DNA of 64,000 nt from the NCBI GenBank assembly GCA_023425025.1, contig JAFADG010000050.1, forward strand, positions 56,294 through 120,293. Reading direction: 5' to 3'. The DNA is from Bacillota bacterium. Lineage in GTDB: Bacteria > Bacillota > Clostridia > Christensenellales > Aristaeellaceae. A program made the translations under genes and the position numbers. The notes under the pieces were generated by a model. The model saw nothing but the letters and a program-made list of their open reading frames with translations, made no database searches and had not been told where the DNA came from. Shown one piece after another: positions 31,453 through 39,897 of the stretch (its first letter is position 1; the number at the start of each line of letters is the position of its first letter).

Positions 31453-31540
31453 GTATTACGCCCTTTCATGTTTTAAAGAATCAATGACAGGGGTATTTTT
31501 CACAAAGAGGAAGAAAATAAATTGGTGTTTTTTGGATTTT

Positions 31541-31572
31541 AAAAAATCGGGGAGTGGCAAGTGCCTCTCCCC
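31541..31572 (-). terminator. Terminator after the pseudouridine synthase gene
   Basis: Read on the minus strand GGGGAGAGGCA pairs with TGCCACTCCCC with one mismatch and is followed by GATTTTTT. Confidence 0.85.
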
Positions 31573-31602
31573 GCGTGTAACAAGCCGTTGCTTCTGCGCA
31601 GC

Positions 31603-32337
31603 CTATTCTTCTTCCTCCGGCGCGCTGCTTCCCCCGGCGTTGAGGCTTTTCATGAGCGTGCTCAATTCGGCATGCGTGAGCATACGCCAATTGCCTGGGC
31701 GCATGCTGCCCAGGGTGATATTCATGATACGGATGCGGCGCAGATGGACGACATTGTAGCCCAGATATTCGCACATGCGGCGGATTTGGCGGTTCAGCCC
31801 CTGTACAAGGATGATGCGGAACGAGCCGGGGCCGGTTTTGCGCACGCGGCAGGGAAGTGTGACCTGATTAAGGACCGGCACGCCCCTGCTCATCCTGTCA
31901 AGAAATTGCGGCGTAACGGGCCTGTCCACCGCGACCTCATATTCCTTCTCGTGCCGGCCCGAGGCGCGCAGAATGCGGTTAACGATATCACCGTCGCTTG
32001 TTAGCAGGATCAGCCCCTCGCTGTCCTTGTCGAGGCGGCCGATGGGATAGATTCGTCCGGGAAAACGGATATAGTCGACAATGTTCATCGGTTCGCGGGG
32101 GTCGGCGGTGCACACGATGCCTACCGGCTTGTATACCGCCAGATACGCCTTGTCGCCCGCTCCGCTGATGGGGTGCTTTCCGACAACAACGCGCGCACCC
32201 GGGGCGACCCTCTCCCCGACTTTCGCTACGCGCCCGTTGACCGTTACCTTACCCTCTTCGATCAGCCGGTCCGCCTCACGGCGCGAGCAGTAGCCGCTGT
32301 CCGAGATGTATTTGTTGAGCCGCCTTGATTCTTTCAA
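31603..32337 (-). CDS. RNA pseudouridine synthase (RsuA/RluF family)
   Basis: A 244-residue enzyme. An N-terminal S4 RNA-binding domain (RLNKYISDSGYCSRREADRL) is followed by the catalytic domain, with GRIYPIGRLDKDSEGLILLT containing the catalytic Asp and GLNRQIRRMCEYLGYNVVHL near the end. The sequence is closest to RluF/RsuA enzymes that modify rRNA. The start is probably TTG 32337, which has AGGGTG 6 bases upstream; GTG 32346 in the same frame lies almost at the predicted transcription start. A short acidic tail ends the protein. Confidence 0.93.
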   Translation of the reverse strand: MKESRRLNKYISDSGYCSRREADRLIEEGKVTVNGRVAKVGERVAPGARVVVGKHPISGAGDKAYLAVYKPVGIVCTADPREPMNIVDYIRFPGRIYPIGRLDKDSEGLILLTSDGDIVNRILRASGRHEKEYEVAVDRPVTPQFLDRMSRGVPVLNQVTLPCRVRKTGPGSFRIILVQGLNRQIRRMCEYLGYNVVHLRRIRIMNITLGSMRPGNWRMLTHAELSTLMKSLNAGGSSAPEEEE

Positions 32338-32354
32338 TGCTATCACCCTGCGTG

Positions 32355-32383
32355 ATTATACCATTTGCGCGCCCGGCGGGCAA
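32355..32383 (-). promoter_or_regulatory. Sigma-A promoter of the pseudouridine synthase gene
   Basis: On the minus strand TTGCCC (32383-32378) and a perfect TATAAT (32360-32355) are 17 bases apart. The leader is only about 10 bases, which supports the TTG 32337 start. Confidence 0.7.
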
Positions 32384-32493
32384 GGTTCCCGATACTGCAG
32401 CGCACAAGGAGCAGGGACCAGTCACGGCTGTATTCAGTTATTCCTCGTAATTAACGATTATTCATGAAATCTGTGATAATTTTCTCAGAACCA

Positions 32494-32522
32494 TTGACAA
32501 ACGTGAATATAGGAGGTATAAC
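32494..32522 (+). promoter_or_regulatory. Sigma-A promoter of the first DeoR regulator gene
   Basis: TTGACA (32494-32499) and TATAAC (32517-32522) are separated by 17 bases, about 65 bases before the start codon. Confidence 0.75.
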
Positions 32523-32587
32523 TTTAATAAGGGTGAATGCGAATTGGCGCATGTTCCTATCAAAAATGCTTAAAGGCGGTGCATCTC

Positions 32588-33367
32588 ATGTTCATTGAGG
32601 AACGCCATCAGGCGATACTCAAAATCATTCAGGAAAACGGACGGATCTCTATCGGCGAAATCCAGGAGAAGTTCGATGTCTCCGTTGATTCGGCCCGCAG
32701 GGATTTGCGGATTCTGGAAGAGCAGGGTCAGCTGAAGCGGACACACGGCGGCGCCATACCCGTTCAGCAGATCGGCTTTTGCCCCCCGCGGCACAGGGAT
32801 GTCAAAAATATGGAGGTTTTTGAGAATTATGCGGCCATTGCCAGGAAGGGCGCCCAATTCGTTCAAGAAAACGACATTGTCTACCTGACAAGCGGGTCCG
32901 TTGGCTTCATTATGCTCAAATACCTCCCGAGGGATATCAAATATACCCTTGTCGTAAACTCCGTATCCCTGGCGGAAGAAATAAAGTTTTGGGATAACGT
33001 CACCGTCTATATTGTCGGGGGAAAAATGAGAATGCATGCCACCACATCCCTTGTGGACAGCTTTGCAACGGCGTTTGTAAAGAACATGCACTTTGATGTA
33101 TGCCTGATGACAGGGGCCGGGTATGATGCTGATTTCGGCTTCTCGAACGGAACGGATGAAACGGCAACCTTCCAGCGCGCGGTCATCGAGAATTCCAGAA
33201 GAAGGATACTCATGATGCCCAATCAGAAGATCGGCTTCAGAGCGTTTATCAAGGTCTGCGACGCAAATAAATTCGATACGCTCATCACGGACTGGGATGC
33301 GGTGGAGGATGAGCTTGCCAAAATTGAAGACGCAGGCGTAAAAGTAATTGTGGTTGACAAGGAATAA
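32588..33367 (+). CDS. DeoR family transcriptional regulator
   Basis: A 259-residue repressor. The N-terminal helix-turn-helix FIEERHQAILKIIQENGRIS followed by IGEIQEKFDVSVDSARRDLR and LKRTHGGAIP is the DeoR signature. The C-terminal sensor domain has sugar-isomerase-like features: NDIVYLTSGSVGFIML and FDTLITDWD. ATG 32588 follows AAGGCGG by 8 bases. Its targets are not evident; it faces the rhamnose operon end-on through a shared terminator and could respond to a sugar phosphate. Confidence 0.9.
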   Translation: MFIEERHQAILKIIQENGRISIGEIQEKFDVSVDSARRDLRILEEQGQLKRTHGGAIPVQQIGFCPPRHRDVKNMEVFENYAAIARKGAQFVQENDIVYLTSGSVGFIMLKYLPRDIKYTLVVNSVSLAEEIKFWDNVTVYIVGGKMRMHATTSLVDSFATAFVKNMHFDVCLMTGAGYDADFGFSNGTDETATFQRAVIENSRRRILMMPNQKIGFRAFIKVCDANKFDTLITDWDAVEDELAKIEDAGVKVIVVDKE

Positions 33368-33399
33368 ACGCTTGTTTGGCTTCTGCATGGACGTACATC

Positions 33400-33438
33400 A
33401 AACGCCCCTTGAAAATGCTGCATTTTCAAGGGGCGTTT
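33400..33438. terminator. Bidirectional terminator between deoR and aldo-keto reductase genes
   Basis: Two 18-base arms (33400-33417 and 33421-33438) pair perfectly around a 3-base loop. The core CGCCCCTTGAAAATG is flanked by AAA and TTT on both sides, so it serves both converging genes. Confidence 0.92.
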
Positions 33439-33453
33439 TGAGCTCAGAGCCCG

Positions 33454-34593
33454 TTATGCGCTTTCGTATTCCGCCCTGATCTCCTTCAAATAGCGTATGA
33501 TCGGCAGCTGCTGGGGACAGGCCTTTTCGCACAGGCCGCAGGAAACGCATAGGGCCGCATCCTTCTTTTCTTCTTTCAGATTGCTGTAGCGGCCAAAGAA
33601 TTCCGGCTTTTTATCCAGCATGGCGGCGCTGTCATAGCCCCGAAAAATATGGGGGATGGCAACATTCTTGGGGCAGGGCTGGCAATAATTGCAGCCGGTG
33701 CAGCTGGTCTTGATGCGCTTGACATACGCATCCCGTACCTTGTCAAGCAGCGCTGCTTCCTCTTTTGTAATGACGCCGGAAGCCGCGCTTTCAAAGATGC
33801 GCAGGTTATCCTTCACCTGCTCCATGGTGCTCATGCCGCTTAGGATGGTCATCACCTCCGGCATGTTGTACAGGTAGCGGAAAGCCCACTCCACACTGCT
33901 GCGCTTTGCCGGATATTCCTCATACAGCGCTTTCACTTCCGCGGGCGGGGTAGCCAGCGCGCCGCCGCGCAGCGGCTCCATAACCACGATGCCGACGCCC
34001 TTTTCCGTGGCGTATTTCATACCGGCCAGGCCGGCCTGGTATTCGCCGTCTAGCAGATTCAATTGGATTTGAGCCATCTTCCAGGGATAATCATCGATGA
34101 TCTTGAGGAAGAGGTCTCCCTCGTCGTGAAAGGAAAAGGAGGGATAGCGGATCTTTCCGCTTTTCACCGCTTTGTCCAGAAAATCGTGATAACCGAGCTT
34201 TTGCATGGCCGCGAAGCTGTTTTTGTTAAGCGCGTGCAATAAATAGAAATCGATATGGTCTGTTTGCAGCTTTTGAAGCTGCTCGTCCAGCAGGCGGTCC
34301 ATATCCTCCCGGGTTTTCACCAGCCATACGGGCAGCTTGGTCGCCAGCACCACCTTTTCACGGTAACCGCCTTGAAGCGCTTCGCCGACCACAAGCTCGC
34401 TTTCGCCGCCATGGTAGGGGTAGGCCGTATCCACATAGGTAACGCCGCTGTCGATGGCGTGACGGATCATGGCAATGGCCTCTTCGCGGTCGATAACACG
34501 CTTGTCCCCCGCCTCTTTTGTGGGCAAACGCATGGCGCCAAAGCCCAGCCGCGACACCGTGACGCCAAGGTCACGAAATGGAACCTTTTGCAT
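33454..34593 (-). CDS. Aldo-keto reductase with two C-terminal 4Fe-4S clusters
   Basis: A 379-residue enzyme. The AKR barrel shows LGFGAMRLP, VDTAYPYHGGESE (catalytic Asp and Tyr), TKLPVW and HIDFYLLHAL. The C-terminal extension holds CTGCNYCQPCP and CVSCGLCEKACP, two ferredoxin-like cluster motifs. ATG 34593 has GGAG 7 bases upstream. It lies 85 bases after rhaB in the same direction. L-lactaldehyde is a product of rhamnulose-1-phosphate cleavage, so a role in reducing it to 1,2-propanediol is plausible, but family members act on many substrates. Confidence 0.9.
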   Translation of the reverse strand: MQKVPFRDLGVTVSRLGFGAMRLPTKEAGDKRVIDREEAIAMIRHAIDSGVTYVDTAYPYHGGESELVVGEALQGGYREKVVLATKLPVWLVKTREDMDRLLDEQLQKLQTDHIDFYLLHALNKNSFAAMQKLGYHDFLDKAVKSGKIRYPSFSFHDEGDLFLKIIDDYPWKMAQIQLNLLDGEYQAGLAGMKYATEKGVGIVVMEPLRGGALATPPAEVKALYEEYPAKRSSVEWAFRYLYNMPEVMTILSGMSTMEQVKDNLRIFESAASGVITKEEAALLDKVRDAYVKRIKTSCTGCNYCQPCPKNVAIPHIFRGYDSAAMLDKKPEFFGRYSNLKEEKKDAALCVSCGLCEKACPQQLPIIRYLKEIRAEYESA

Positions 34594-34678
34594 GCATGTA
34601 CTCCTTTCCGTTGGTATTTTCAGTGTAACATACATGGCTTGATAGGTAAAGCGCTTGGGGAATTCGTTATATATTTGT

Positions 34679-36145
34679 CTATTTCCTTGTCACGCGCAAG
34701 TAACGGGCATACGCCTCATCCCAGGCCTTTTGATTGTGCGGCAGGTACTGCCTGGCCGCTGCCGAGGCAGCCACAACGCGCCGGCCATGGGCGACACCCT
34801 GAATTTCACCCAAAGCGATCAATTGGATCATGGCGTTGCCGATGGCGGTGGCTTCGGTTGGGCCAGCCAGTACCGGCATATTCATGGCGTCTGCGGCCAT
34901 CTGCATGAGCAAGGATGCATTGGTTCCGCCGCCCACCGCGTGCAGTGTGCCGTACGCTTTGCCTGTCAGGCTGGATATGGCCAGCGCGGTAGACCGGTAT
35001 GCCATGGCCAGGCTTTCGTAAATGCAGCGCACAAGGCCGCCCCTTGTGCTGGGAACGGTTTGACCTGTTTTTGTCAGGTATTCGCCAATCCTATGCGGCA
35101 TATCGCCGGGAGGGAGAAAAAGGGGATCATCCGGGTCGATAAAGCAGGCAAAGGGCTGCGCTTCCTCCGCCTCTTGCGCCAACTGCGCGTAGGATACGGA
35201 TTCCTTTTGCGCAAAGTGGCGGCGGCACTCCTGCACGATCCACAAGCCCATGATGTTTTTCAAAAAGCGGACGGTATGGTTGACGCCGCCTTCGTTGGTG
35301 AAATTGCTGAGCCTGCTTTCCTCGTTCACGACGGGGCCTGTAAGCTCCGTGCCCATCAGCGACCAGGTGCCGCTGGAGAGGAAAAGAAAATCTTCCTCCT
35401 GCGCCGGCACGGCAGCCACTGCGCTGGCCGTGTCGTGGCAGGCGGTATTGTATACCATGACCTGGGGGATGCCGAGCTCTTTGCAAAGGTCAGGCGATAA
35501 AAGCCCGCAGGGCTCGCCTGGTATTTTGACGGCCGGAAAGATACCGCGGGGGAGAGCCAATTTTGCAAGAATCTCTTCCGACCAGTCATATTGGCCGGCC
35601 GGCAGCAACTCCATGGTGGAAGCCATGGTGTATTCCGCCTGCTTTTGCCCTGTCAGGAAATACGCGATCAGGTTGGGCATTGGCAAAAGCGCTGCCGCAT
35701 GATCCAACAGTTCCGGCCTGTCCTTTTTCAGGGCGGCCAATTGGAAGACGGTATTCAGCGCCATGTGCTGGATTCCGGTGATGCTGTACAGCCTTTCCTT
35801 GGAGATGCGCTCAAACACCCAAGGCACCGCATCTTCCGTGCGGATGTCGCGGTAGTGAACAGGGTTCTCCAGCAAATATCCCCGGCTGTCTAAAAGCCCG
35901 AAATCCACGCCCCAGGTATCAATGGCCACGCTTTCATAAGGCCCGGCCTCGTGGGCTTTTATAAGGCCCGTATAGATTTCGTGCATCAGCCTTGGAAAGT
36001 CCCAATACCAAGTCCCGTTCAGCTGCACGGGAACATTGTCAAAGCGGTGGACCTCCGTAAGGAATAATTGTTCCTGATCCAGCCGTGCCAGCATGGCGCG
36101 GCCGGAGGAGGCACCCAGGTCAAAGGCAAGGACGGTGCGGGCCAT
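34679..36145 (-). CDS. rhaB: Rhamnulokinase
   Basis: A 488-residue FGGY-family kinase. TVLAFDLGASSGRAMLARLD is the phosphate-binding N-terminus. DTWGVDFGLLDSRG and NTACHDTASAVAAVPA follow, and LHAVGGGTNASLLMQMAADA and GPTEATAIGNAMIQ are the C-terminal ATPase motifs. The sequence matches RhaB rather than glycerol or xylulose kinases. It phosphorylates L-rhamnulose at C1. It starts 20 bases after rhaD with a GGGGGAG ribosome site. Confidence 0.95.
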   Translation of the reverse strand: MARTVLAFDLGASSGRAMLARLDQEQLFLTEVHRFDNVPVQLNGTWYWDFPRLMHEIYTGLIKAHEAGPYESVAIDTWGVDFGLLDSRGYLLENPVHYRDIRTEDAVPWVFERISKERLYSITGIQHMALNTVFQLAALKKDRPELLDHAAALLPMPNLIAYFLTGQKQAEYTMASTMELLPAGQYDWSEEILAKLALPRGIFPAVKIPGEPCGLLSPDLCKELGIPQVMVYNTACHDTASAVAAVPAQEEDFLFLSSGTWSLMGTELTGPVVNEESRLSNFTNEGGVNHTVRFLKNIMGLWIVQECRRHFAQKESVSYAQLAQEAEEAQPFACFIDPDDPLFLPPGDMPHRIGEYLTKTGQTVPSTRGGLVRCIYESLAMAYRSTALAISSLTGKAYGTLHAVGGGTNASLLMQMAADAMNMPVLAGPTEATAIGNAMIQLIALGEIQGVAHGRRVVAASAAARQYLPHNQKAWDEAYARYLRVTRK

Positions 36146-36165
36146 ACGGCTCCCCCCTTAGGGTC

Positions 36166-36843
36166 TTACTTGCTGAACTTTTGATATCCGCCGTGCCGGC
36201 CGGTCAGGCCGAACTTGGAGCGCATGGAAAGCAGCTCGTCGATGCGTTCCCTGGGCAGTTCCTTGCCGCCGCCCAGCAGATGGGTATTTAAACACAGCTT
36301 GGCGAACAGCTCCAGCGTTTCCATACGGTAATAAGCGGACATCAGGTCAGGGCCGACCGTCAGCGCGCCGTGGTTTTCCAGCAGAATGCAGTCATGCTCC
36401 TGCAAATAGGGGGCGACGGCGTCCGGAATCTCCTGGGTGGAGGGGCAGCCGTAGGGGGCAATGGGCACGGCGCCCAAGGTCAAGATTGCCTCCGGCATGG
36501 TGAACGCATCCAAGGGAATATGGGCGATGGCAAAGGAGGTAGCGGCCGGCGGATGGGCATGCACGACGGCGCCGATATCGCTCCTTTCCTTGTAGCAGCC
36601 CATGTGCATGGGCAGCTCGCTGGAGGGGCGGTATTTAGACTCTTCCTGCTTTTCGCAGCGGCCGTTGATGAGCAGTATCATATCCGGGGTTAAAAAGCCC
36701 TTGGAGGTGCCGGTGGGGGTGGTCAAATACAGGTCGTCGCCCACTTTAATCGTAAAGTTGCCGTCGTTGGCGGCCACCCAGCCCTGCTGCCACACCCGGC
36801 GGCCAATATCGCACATCAGTTCCCGCAAAGATTGAAATTCCAT
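36166..36843 (-). CDS. rhaD: Class II aldolase, probable rhamnulose-1-phosphate aldolase
   Basis: A 225-residue zinc aldolase. NDGNFTIKVGDDLYLTTPTG is the phosphate-binding region, VVHAHPPAATSFAIA supplies two zinc His residues and LENHGALTVGPD the third. Length is like short class II aldolases of the AraD/FucA group rather than E. coli RhaD (274), yet its place between rhaA and rhaB argues for rhamnulose-1-phosphate cleavage to dihydroxyacetone phosphate and L-lactaldehyde. ATG 36843 is chosen; ATG 36852 abuts the GGAG site. Confidence 0.88.
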   Translation of the reverse strand: MEFQSLRELMCDIGRRVWQQGWVAANDGNFTIKVGDDLYLTTPTGTSKGFLTPDMILLINGRCEKQEESKYRPSSELPMHMGCYKERSDIGAVVHAHPPAATSFAIAHIPLDAFTMPEAILTLGAVPIAPYGCPSTQEIPDAVAPYLQEHDCILLENHGALTVGPDLMSAYYRMETLELFAKLCLNTHLLGGGKELPRERIDELLSMRSKFGLTGRHGGYQKFSK

Positions 36844-36871
36844 AACACACATCTCCTTAATATATAGGTTA

Positions 36872-38125
36872 TCAGCTTCTATTGGAAAGGACCTCTTTTT
36901 CGTACGCCTGAATTTCCTGAATGTATCCCGCGCCGGGGATCACGTTTTCCCTTGCGCACATTTCCTCCCACATGGCTGCCCAGGGCAGCGAGAGAATTTC
37001 CTGGGAAAAGGCCAGCCTGGCGGAAACATCTCCCTTGCGCTCGATTTCCTTCAGCTTCTCCACCGGCTCCAAAAGAGCGATCAGCAGCGCCTTGCGGGTG
37101 CTGCGAAGGCCGGTGACCCAGGCCATGATGCGGTTGATGGAGGCGTCGAAGTAATCCGTGGCCAGGTATACGCGGTCAAGCGCGTTCGCTCTTACGACCT
37201 CCCGCATGATTTGCCGGGTTTCCTCATCCAGCAGCACCACATGGTCGCTGTCCCAGCGTACAGGGCGGCTGACGTGCAAAAGGAGCTCCGGCAAAAAGCA
37301 CAACAGCGCGGGGATCTTGGCGGCAATGCTTTCTGTGGGGTGGAAATGGCCGGCGTCCAGCGTCAATAGCATACCGGGCCTCGATAGCGCATATCCCATG
37401 TAAAACTCATGGGAGCCGGGGGTGTAGGCTTCCGCGCCGATGCCAAAGAGCTTGCTCTCCACGGAATCCTTGATGTTTTCGTGGGCGGGAGAAGCGTCGA
37501 AGATTTTGTCCAGGCTGTCCTTCAAGCGCAGCCGGGGGGAAAGCCCATCCACCGGGATTTCCTTTTCACCGTCGGGAATCCAATGGTTGATAACGCAGGT
37601 TTTACCCGTTTCCCGGGAAAAGTACGCGGCGATTTCCCGCACCGACCTGGCGTGGGCGATCCAGAAATCCCGGATGCCTTTGTCCGGGTGGGAAAGGGTG
37701 CCGCCACTGCTTTTTGCATGGGAAAAGAAGGTGGTGTTAAAATCCAGCCCCAAGCCCTTTTCCCTGGCCCAGGCGGCCCAGCTGGCAAAGTGCCGGGGGG
37801 CCAGCGCATCCCGGTCCACCTTTTCCGCGGTATCCAGGTAATTGGTGTGCAGGTTGATTTTGTGCACGCCCGGCAGCAGGGAAAGCGCCTTTTCCATATC
37901 GCGGCGCAATTCCTCCGGCGTGCGGGCGCGGCCGGGATAGTTGCCTGTGGCGGCAATGCCGCCGGTCAAGGCCCCGCCGCCCTCAAAGCCCAGCACATCG
38001 TCGCCCTGCCAGCAATGCATGGAGATGGGCGTTGATGCCGCAATTTTCATTGCCTTTTCTACGTCCACTCCCAGCGCGGCATACTGCTCGCGGGCCAATT
38101 CAAACGCTTTTGCGGTGCTTAACAT
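36872..38125 (-). CDS. rhaA: L-rhamnose isomerase
   Basis: A 417-residue enzyme converting L-rhamnose to L-rhamnulose, first step of the pathway. ISMHCWQGDDVLGFEGGGAL is strongly conserved in RhaA, as are INLHTNYLD, GLDFNTTFFSHAKSSGGTLS and INHWIPDGEKEIP; LLTLDAGHFHPTESIA carries metal-binding residues. AGGGGGA precedes the ATG. It heads the leftward operon rhaA-rhaD-rhaB. Confidence 0.96.
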   Translation of the reverse strand: MLSTAKAFELAREQYAALGVDVEKAMKIAASTPISMHCWQGDDVLGFEGGGALTGGIAATGNYPGRARTPEELRRDMEKALSLLPGVHKINLHTNYLDTAEKVDRDALAPRHFASWAAWAREKGLGLDFNTTFFSHAKSSGGTLSHPDKGIRDFWIAHARSVREIAAYFSRETGKTCVINHWIPDGEKEIPVDGLSPRLRLKDSLDKIFDASPAHENIKDSVESKLFGIGAEAYTPGSHEFYMGYALSRPGMLLTLDAGHFHPTESIAAKIPALLCFLPELLLHVSRPVRWDSDHVVLLDEETRQIMREVVRANALDRVYLATDYFDASINRIMAWVTGLRSTRKALLIALLEPVEKLKEIERKGDVSARLAFSQEILSLPWAAMWEEMCARENVIPGAGYIQEIQAYEKEVLSNRS

Positions 38126-38160
38126 GGGAATCCCCCTTATTGACAGAAATGAGCAGCTTC

Positions 38161-38189
38161 ATTATACTGGCGTTGCGCGAATCTGTCTA
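38161..38189 (-). promoter_or_regulatory. Sigma-A promoter of the rhamnose operon
   Basis: On the minus strand TAGACA (38189-38184) and TATAAT (38166-38161) are 17 bases apart, 36 bases before the rhaA start. Confidence 0.7.
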
Positions 38190-38213
38190 TTATCCTATGA
38201 GAAATCGCGCGTA

Positions 38214-38231
38214 AATGCACATATGCGCATT
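38214..38231. promoter_or_regulatory. 18-base palindromic operator candidate between rhaA and deoR
   Basis: AATGCACATATGCGCATT is a near-perfect palindrome with a single mismatched pair. It lies between the rhamnose promoter and the regulator gene, about 40 bases from the latter, so it could control both. The DeoR protein next to it is the likely binder. Confidence 0.5.
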
Positions 38232-38271
38232 TTGTATGATAAAGTGAGCAATTGGCGAAAGGGGATAGAGG

Positions 38272-39027
38272 ATGCTTCCTTTTGAACGCCGGGAGAGAAT
38301 CATGGCCCTGCTGGAACATGAAAAGACGGTCACCGTCCAAAGCATGGCGGCAAGGCTTTTTGTCAGTGAGGCCACGCTCCGGCGGGATTTGCAGCTTTTG
38401 GAGGAGGAAGGGCGCATCCGCAGGACCCATGGCGGCGCGGCGCTGCCCATCCAGCAGATTACGGATATTCCCCTGTACGCAAGGCGGCAGGAACGCATGG
38501 CGGAAAAGCGCCTCATCGCCAAGGCGGCCGCAAGGTTTTTTGCGCCTGGCGATACGCTGATGCTGGATGCCAGCACCACGGTGCTTGCCTTAAGTGAGGA
38601 AATCGGGCACATGGACGCCATGACAGTGATCACCAGCGGGCTTTTGACCGCGCAGGCCTTCGCCGCGGCCGGGCGGCAGGTGCTTTTAACCGGCGGCGCG
38701 CTGCGGGAAGGGGCGGCGTCCCTGGCGGGGGAGGACGCGGCGGCCTTTGTTCGCAATCACCATGCCGCCTGGAGCGTGCTGTCCTGCCGCGGGCTGACGA
38801 AGGATGGGCTCTGGGAAAGCAGTATAGAGGAAGCGTCCCTCAAGCGCTGCATGCTGGAGGTCAGCGAGAAACATATGCTGCTGTGCGACAGCACAAAGCT
38901 GAATAAATATTTTCTGTGCCGGACGGCGGAATTGAGAAGCTTGGACGTGTTGGTGACGGATCAAAGCCCGGAAGGCGAGCTGCTTGGTTTTCTGGAAAGT
39001 GCTGGCGTTCAAATCGTAGTTGCCTGA
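38272..39027 (+). CDS. DeoR family regulator, probably of the rhamnose operon
   Basis: A 251-residue repressor. MLPFERRERIMALLEHEKTV, ARLFVSEATLRRDLQLLEEE and GRIRRTHGGAAL form the DNA-binding domain. The sensor domain has PGDTLMLDASTTVLALSEEI and the closing VLVTDQSPEGELL. It is divergent from rhaA with the palindrome between them, which suggests local control by a rhamnose intermediate. GAAAGGGGATAGAGG lies before ATG 38272. Confidence 0.92.
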   Translation: MLPFERRERIMALLEHEKTVTVQSMAARLFVSEATLRRDLQLLEEEGRIRRTHGGAALPIQQITDIPLYARRQERMAEKRLIAKAAARFFAPGDTLMLDASTTVLALSEEIGHMDAMTVITSGLLTAQAFAAAGRQVLLTGGALREGAASLAGEDAAAFVRNHHAAWSVLSCRGLTKDGLWESSIEEASLKRCMLEVSEKHMLLCDSTKLNKYFLCRTAELRSLDVLVTDQSPEGELLGFLESAGVQIVVA

Positions 39028-39034
39028 TATGCTT

Positions 39035-39059
39035 GCCCGCATTTGCGCGGGCTTTTTTT
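39035..39059 (+). terminator. Terminator after the second deoR gene
   Basis: GCCCGC (39035-39040) pairs with GCGGGC (39047-39052) and is followed by seven T residues. Confidence 0.85.
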
Positions 39060-39169
39060 GTTCCATCTGTTCTCTTGTGCAACCTGTACATCGGCATGGG
39101 AGAAGCTTGTCTATCCCGATGAAAACAAACGATGTGAAGATATATCGATATAATGTTCGGAAAATGATA

Positions 39170-39198
39170 TTGACAAATAGCGATATGTGCCGTATTAT
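39170..39198 (+). promoter_or_regulatory. Sigma-A promoter of the purine operon
   Basis: A perfect TTGACA (39170-39175) and TATTAT (39193-39198) are 17 bases apart. The transcript starts near 39205 and carries a leader of about 185 bases before purE. Confidence 0.85.
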
Positions 39199-39226
39199 TA
39201 AAAAATAGTTCGGAAAGGATGTGGCA

Positions 39227-39307
39227 ATGATGGCACAGCTTCTCAAGGGCAACAAGACCTTGGGGAGAGCTGCAGCCCTTTTCGGAAGGATTTGGATAAC
39301 GCTATAG
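39227..39307 (+). CDS. Possible leader peptide of the purine operon, 26 residues
   Basis: The frame MMAQLLKGNKTLGRAAALFG then RIWITL begins 8 bases after AAAGGA and ends 10 bases before a terminator hairpin. The same stretch also folds into an AGCT/AGCT-based stem with AAGG/CCTT. Either a translated leader or a structured RNA could set the balance between termination and read-through. No codon run for a single amino acid is evident. Treat as tentative. Confidence 0.4.
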   Translation: MMAQLLKGNKTLGRAAALFGRIWITL

Positions 39308-39317
39308 GCCAATGGAA

Positions 39318-39357
39318 GCAGCGGTTGCGACATGGGAACCGTTGCCTTTTTGCTTTT
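39318..39357 (+). terminator. Leader terminator (attenuator candidate) upstream of purE
   Basis: GCAGCGGTT (39318-39326) pairs with AACCGTTGC (39337-39345) around a 10-base loop and is followed by CTTTTTGCTTTT. It lies between the operon promoter and purE, so full expression must bypass it. Confidence 0.75.
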
Positions 39358-39389
39358 CAGGACAAGCTATCGATTGAAGGAGGTACGTT

Positions 39390-39869
39390 ATGAAGAAAGT
39401 AGCCGTCATTATGGGCAGCGACAGCGACCTGCCGGTGCTTAAGGATTGCTTTGACAAGTTAAAGGGGCTGGGCATTCCCTATGAGGCCCACGTATTTTCG
39501 GCCCACCGCACGCCCTTGGAGGCTGCCGCCTTTGCCAAGGGCGCCCGGGAAAACGACTTTGGCGTGATCATCGCCGCGGCCGGTAAAGCCGCGCACCTGG
39601 CCGGCGCGCTGGCCGCGCAAACCACACTGCCGGTGATCGGCATCCCCATCAAATCCTCGCTGGACGGGCTGGACGCGCTTTTATCCACTGTTCAGATGCC
39701 CACCGGCATCCCCGTGGCCACGGTGGCCATTGATGGGGCCGGCAACGCGGCGTTGCTGGCGGCGCAGATTCTGTCCGTCAGCGAAGAGGGTCTGGCCGTG
39801 CGCTTAAACGGCCTGCGGGATGCTATGCGCCAGGCCGTACTGGAAAAAGACAAGAGCTTGAATGTTTAA
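39390..39869 (+). CDS. purE: N5-carboxyaminoimidazole ribonucleotide mutase (class I PurE)
   Basis: A 159-residue protein. VAVIMGSDSDLPVLK, VFSAHRTPLEAAAFAKGA and GKAAHLAGALAAQTTLPVIG followed by SSLDGLDALLSTVQMPTGIP are class I PurE motifs. The class I enzyme rearranges N5-CAIR made by PurK into CAIR. No purK is in this otherwise nearly complete operon. GGAGG stands before ATG 39390. Confidence 0.96.
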   Translation: MKKVAVIMGSDSDLPVLKDCFDKLKGLGIPYEAHVFSAHRTPLEAAAFAKGARENDFGVIIAAAGKAAHLAGALAAQTTLPVIGIPIKSSLDGLDALLSTVQMPTGIPVATVAIDGAGNAALLAAQILSVSEEGLAVRLNGLRDAMRQAVLEKDKSLNV

Positions 39870-39897
39870 TGACGGAGCGCTAAGGAGGATGGCTTTT

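Larger units (their letters stand above)
39028..39389. other. 362-base regulatory region of the purine operon
   Basis: It contains the deoR terminator, the purine promoter, the mini-ORF and the leader terminator. I looked for known purine-linked riboswitch cores (guanine, ZTP/pfl, PRPP/ykkC) and did not find a convincing one. Confidence 0.6.

Noticed and set aside
39205..39389. Guanine, ZTP or PRPP riboswitch upstream of purE
   Set aside because: The conserved cores of these classes could not be found by eye; left as an unclassified leader.
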